From Novosphingopyxis sp965218915 (lineage in GTDB: Bacteria > Pseudomonadota > Alphaproteobacteria > Sphingomonadales > Sphingomonadaceae): a stretch of 64,000 bases of DNA. The stretch lies in NCBI RefSeq assembly GCF_965218915.1, contig NZ_OZ244708.1:2604001-2668000 (forward strand). The letters run 5' to 3'. How positions within the stretch are numbered: the first letter of the stretch is position 1; each line of letters starts with the position of its first letter. The notes beneath the pieces are model-generated. The model was not told where the DNA came from, did no database searches, and saw only the letters and a program-made list of their open reading frames with translations. The position numbers were made by a program, and so were the translations under genes. Below are positions 61,266 through 64,000 of this stretch, piece by piece.

Positions 61266-61535
61266 TCAGCCGGCCAGCGTCGGGATGGTAAGGTAGAGCG
61301 AGCGCGCGAAATCGGTCATGCGCGACACCATCCACGGTCCGAGCGCGATCAGCAGCGCGCCGGAGACGAGGATTTTCGGCACGTAACTCAGCGTGATTTC
61401 CTGGATTTGCGTCGCCACCTGGAAAATGCTGATGAGGATGCCGACCAGCAGGGTGGCGCACAGAATCGGTCCTGCGATCAGCAGTCCGTTCCAAAGCATC
61501 TCGTTCATGAAATTCAGCGCGCGATCCGCCCCCAT
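61266..61535 (-). CDS. fliQ: Flagellar export gate protein FliQ
   Basis: An 89-residue two-helix membrane protein. The first helix (LWNGLLIAGPILCATLLVGILISIFQVATQIQEITLSYVPKI) and second (LVSGALLIALGPWMVSRMTDFARSL) are the FliQ pattern. ATG 61535 has the strong ribosome site GGGGAGGG; the frame stays open upstream but has no ribosome site and reads through unrelated sequence. It leads the minus-strand block fliQ-fliR-flhB-flhA-TPR. Confidence 0.93.
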   Translation of the reverse strand: MGADRALNFMNEMLWNGLLIAGPILCATLLVGILISIFQVATQIQEITLSYVPKILVSGALLIALGPWMVSRMTDFARSLYLTIPTLAG

Positions 61536-61686
61536 GCGTCCCTCCCCGACACATGCCGCACGGCCGAATCGCCCGGCGGCTCCGCATTCTACTGAGGTTT
61601 CATGATCCGCGAAAACAAAATTCGGATTATCTTCGAGGCAGCCCGTCGAGCGGTCGAACCGGACCTGCGTTACCACGAATTGGAAA

Positions 61687-61762
61687 TGGTGCCCGGGGGC
61701 GGGATCGAACCGTCGACACTACGATTTTCAGTCGTATGCTCTACCAACTGAGCTACCCGGGC
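61687..61762 (-). tRNA. tRNA-Phe, anticodon GAA
   Basis: A 76-base tRNA on the minus strand with encoded CCA. The acceptor stem pairs GCCCGGG with CCCGGGC. The D-loop AGCTCAGTTGGTAGAGC and T-loop GGTTCGATCC are canonical. The anticodon loop GACTGAAAATC reads GAA. It marks the right border of the flagellar island. Confidence 0.96.
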
Positions 61763-61848
61763 ATCGCGCTTGGGCGGCGGACGTATGGCCGGCCTTCAAA
61801 CGGGAAATGGGCCTATAGGCGGGCCGAAGCGGGCTTGTCCAGCCCCGT

Positions 61849-62022
61849 TTAACGCTCGTCCTCGCCCTGCCCGATGCTCTCCGGCGGGGCGGCGGGGCCG
61901 GGGATGCGATAGCCGTCGCCGAGCCATTTCAGGAGGTCGCGATCCTTGCATCCCGCGCTGCAGAACGGGGCGTATCTTCCGCTCGCCGGCTTGCCGCAGG
62001 CGGGACATTTGGGCTGGCTCAT
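61849..62022 (-). CDS. yacG: DNA gyrase inhibitor YacG (zinc protein)
   Basis: A 57-residue zinc-binding protein. CPACGKP and the later FCSAGCKDRDLLKWL supply four cysteines in CxxC...CxxxC form, the YacG signature. YacG binds GyrB and restrains gyrase in E. coli. The ATG at 62022 overlaps the stop of the RNase-like gene by 4 bases (ATGA). The order maf / RNase E-G-like / yacG is common in alphaproteobacteria. Confidence 0.93.
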   Translation of the reverse strand: MSQPKCPACGKPASGRYAPFCSAGCKDRDLLKWLGDGYRIPGPAAPPESIGQGEDER

Positions 62023-63008
62023 GCTTCCACCTCGTTGATCGCCTCGCCCCCGCGGATCGGGCGGGAGGGATCGCTTTCCATGGCCACCGGCCGGCCGATC
62101 CGGGCCGCCAACTCCTCGACCATCGCAAACCCTTTTTCCAACCGTTTCACGACCGCCGGATGCGCGCGCAGGGTAAGCTGCCCACGCCCGTTCGAGCGCT
62201 CGCCGCGCCGCAATAGCTCCAGCGCGGCGGAAGCGACGGCATTGCCCTGCAGCGTCTCGAGCGTGGAGGCGCGGGTGCGGCGGCGGATCACCTGCAGCAG
62301 ACCGAAGCCGTTGACCGCGGTCCGCTCGCAATCGAACGTCGTCGCCGCGTCGAACAGCTCGGCGAGCTTCACTCGGTCGGCCTTGGTCGCCAGCGTCGGG
62401 CAATCGACCGCGATATTGCCCTGCAGATCGAACATCGCGATCGCGCGGGCCACTTCGGGCGCGGCGGCCAAGGCGAGATCGCGCGGCGGCAGGTCGCCAT
62501 CGACGTCGATCGCCACGAACGCGGACGTGATTTCGATGCGCAAGCTGCCGCCCGCGAACGGCCACAGCCCCTGGCGCGCCTGTTCGATCCAATCGTTCCA
62601 GCCATGATCGTCCAGCGTCTCCGCGCCGGCCGCGCGCAGTTCGCGTACGGGGCCATCGGCGGCAATCCGTTCGCGCAGCGTCGGACCCTGGCCGCACGAT
62701 TTGTCGCTGGGCCGGGCCAGCAGCTCCTTGAATCGACCGCGTTCCGCCCCCGCTTCGCGGGTGATTTCAACGGTGACCATCTGTCCCTCGCCGAGACCCT
62801 GGGGGATGGGGGACAGCAGGCCTTGCAGCCCGCCGCTCGTTTCGATCAGCCCGCGGCCGCCCAGCAGTTTTACCAGCCTGGCATCCTCGATCACCGCGCC
62901 CGCGCGCGCCGCGCTCGGGCGCTCGATCCGGATTGCCACCGGGCGCCCGTCGTCAAGTTTCAGCGCGCGCACCTCGCCGATACCATTCTCGTACAACCAC
63001 TCAGCCAA
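62019..63008 (-). CDS. Ribonuclease E/G family protein, short form
   Basis: A 329-residue protein related to the catalytic core of RNase E/G. Recognisable parts are VKLLGGRGLIETSGGLQGLL near the S1-like start, RIEITSAFVAIDVDGDL and AMFDLQGNIAVDCPTL with the acidic metal-binding positions. A late RTAVNGFGLLQVIRRRTRASTLETLQG matches the family's R-T-xFGLxxxTRxR segment. It is shorter than RNase G (about 490), so the S1 and zinc-link parts are reduced; activity is plausible but not certain. It overlaps maf by 8 bases. Confidence 0.85.
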   Translation of the reverse strand: MAEWLYENGIGEVRALKLDDGRPVAIRIERPSAARAGAVIEDARLVKLLGGRGLIETSGGLQGLLSPIPQGLGEGQMVTVEITREAGAERGRFKELLARPSDKSCGQGPTLRERIAADGPVRELRAAGAETLDDHGWNDWIEQARQGLWPFAGGSLRIEITSAFVAIDVDGDLPPRDLALAAAPEVARAIAMFDLQGNIAVDCPTLATKADRVKLAELFDAATTFDCERTAVNGFGLLQVIRRRTRASTLETLQGNAVASAALELLRRGERSNGRGQLTLRAHPAVVKRLEKGFAMVEELAARIGRPVAMESDPSRPIRGGEAINEVEA

Positions 63009-63588
63009 GCGGATATCCCCCCTGTTTCAAAAGCAGCCGGGTTTCGTAGAGCGGCAAGCCGATTACGCCGGAATGGCTGCCCGACATCCACAGCATCAGC
63101 GCCTCGGCCCGGCCCTGCACGGCATAGCCGCCCGCCTTGCCGATGCCTTCGCCGCTCTGGACATAGGCGGCGATTTCGCTGTCGTGCAGCGGCTTGAACT
63201 TGACGATGCTCTCGGCGCATTTGCTGCGCTGCGTGCCGTCCGCGGCGATGACGCTGACCGCGCTGTAGACGCGGTGGCGGCGGCCCGAAAGCAGCTTCAG
63301 GAAGCGCCGGTTCATGTCGGCATCGGCCGCCTGTTGCAGGATGCGGCGGCCGGCCGCGACGGTGGTGTCGCCCGCGAGCACGATCTCGCCCTCCCCGCGT
63401 TTGACGGCGCGGGCCTTTTCCTCGGCCAGGCGCAGCGCATAATCGCGCGGCAGTTCCCCTTTGCGGGGGGTCTCGTCGATGTCGGGGACGGCAATGCGGT
63501 CCGCAAACACGCCCAGCCGCGCCAGCAGATCGCGCCGGCGCGGGCTGGACGATGCCAGCACCAGCGGCGGCCTTTGCGGAACGCTCAT
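63001..63588 (-). CDS. maf: Maf-family nucleoside triphosphate pyrophosphatase
   Basis: A 195-residue house-cleaning enzyme that hydrolyses non-canonical NTPs. It starts PLVLASSSPRRRDLLARLG, the Maf P-loop-like motif. DETPRKGELPRDYALRLAEEKA and VLAGDTTVAAGRRIL follow with the catalytic acidic residue. GKAGGYAVQGRAEALMLWMSGSHSGVIGLPLYET is the C-terminal signature. ATG 63588 is chosen over an upstream frame extension. It lies 7 bases after infA on the same strand. Confidence 0.94.
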   Translation of the reverse strand: MSVPQRPPLVLASSSPRRRDLLARLGVFADRIAVPDIDETPRKGELPRDYALRLAEEKARAVKRGEGEIVLAGDTTVAAGRRILQQAADADMNRRFLKLLSGRRHRVYSAVSVIAADGTQRSKCAESIVKFKPLHDSEIAAYVQSGEGIGKAGGYAVQGRAEALMLWMSGSHSGVIGLPLYETRLLLKQGGYPLG

Positions 63589-63595
63589 CCGCGCG

Positions 63596-63814
63596 TCATT
63601 TGAAGCGATAGGTGATCCGGCCCTTGGTAAGGTCATAGGGGGTCAGTTCCACCAGCACCTCGTCGCCGACCAGCACGCGGATGCGGTTCTTGCGCATCTT
63701 GCCGGCGGTGTGGCCGAGGATTTCATGGCCGTTCTCCAACTCCACGCGGAACATCGCATTGGGCAGGAGCTCACGAACGTGGCCGTGCATTTCGAGAAGT
63801 TCTTCTTTCGCCAT
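63596..63814 (-). CDS. infA: Translation initiation factor IF-1
   Basis: A 72-residue S1-domain protein essential for initiation on the 30S subunit. The whole sequence is canonical: MAKEELLEMHGHVRELLPNA, MFRVELENGHEILGHTAGKM, RKNRIRVLVGDEVLVELTPY, DLTKGRITYRFK. Length is standard. It heads the block infA-maf-RNase-yacG. Confidence 0.98.
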   Translation of the reverse strand: MAKEELLEMHGHVRELLPNAMFRVELENGHEILGHTAGKMRKNRIRVLVGDEVLVELTPYDLTKGRITYRFK

Positions 63815-63916
63815 TCCTGTCCAAACATCGTTGCGGGACCAGCGCGGATCGCCCGGGTCGCCCGCCCCCTAGCCTCCTTATAATCAAAAGGGAAGGCGGC
63901 GCGCTCTTCGACCAAC

Positions 63917-64000
63917 ATGGCATCCGTATCCACCAGCGACAATTGGTTACAGAAATTCGGGAGGATTTTGGCCCCCGCATCGGTTAAGCGACTGTCCAAC
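63917..64000 (+). CDS. Possible 5' end of a gene leaving the window
   Basis: ATG 63917 opens a frame of 28 codons that runs off the right edge (MASVSTSDNWLQKFGRILAP, then ASVKRLSN). It would be divergent from infA. No strong ribosome site is seen, and the opposite strand is also open here, so this is a weak call. Confidence 0.25.
   Translation, partial: MASVSTSDNWLQKFGRILAPASVKRLSN

Noticed and set aside
1..64000. CRISPR array, insertion-sequence transposase or integrase
   Set aside because: No regular spaced repeats and no transposase or integrase frame were seen anywhere in the window. Mobility is suggested only by repeats, relics and composition.

Overview
The window looks like a chromosome segment of an alphaproteobacterium of the order Sphingomonadales. 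The grounds are high G+C with GC-rich third positions, the maf / RNase E-G-like / yacG / infA neighbourhood, a TonB-dependent receptor relic, and a Wzx/Wzy-style exopolysaccharide locus of the sphingomonad kind. This is a reading of gene content and order; no 16S or marker search was possible.

Layout. Positions 1-7245 are the distal part of an exopolysaccharide (EPS) locus: the end of a strand-rich protein, three glycosyltransferases, a sulfotransferase, an ABC exporter and an outer-membrane export lipoprotein. Positions 7550-8318 hold a decayed TonB-dependent receptor. Positions 8600-11407 carry a paired DNA-modification/repair module, a radical SAM protein plus a DUF4130-UdgX fusion. Positions 11557-13663 hold a muramidase and an AI-2E/PerM-type permease. 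Positions 14052-25663 are the EPS core: initiating sugar transferase, EpsG-like polymerase, glycosyltransferase, Wzy/WaaL-type protein, an unknown membrane-anchored protein, a co-polymerase/tyrosine kinase and two UDP-sugar enzymes. A tRNA-Leu and a decayed tRNA-Leu half follow, then an aldehyde dehydrogenase.

Positions 27881-40746 are an Rhs polymorphic-toxin region. It has a displaced 121-bp rhs fragment, a higBA toxin-antitoxin pair lying between two copies of an intergenic repeat, a likely immunity gene, and a 3,595-residue Rhs protein. The Rhs C-terminus carries a D...ExK motif suggesting a restriction-endonuclease-fold nuclease.

Positions 41105-61535 are a compact flagellar type III locus in two convergent blocks: flgFGAHI-flgBC-fliEF-orf-fliHIJK-flgDE-fliM-like-fliNOP-fliA-two orfs, then on the other strand fliQ-fliR-flhB-flhA-TPR. 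Rod, P and L rings, hook and export gate are all encoded. No recognisable fliG, flgJ, flgK, flgL, fliC, fliD, fliS, motA/B or chemotaxis gene is seen. FliF is short and the FliM-like protein lacks the expected N-terminal motif. A 121-residue unknown protein sits exactly where fliG normally lies. This reduced switch, next to a giant Rhs toxin with no delivery domain of its own, is the most interesting part of the window.

The right end (61687-63814) is a housekeeping block: tRNA-Phe, yacG, an RNase E/G-like gene, maf and infA.
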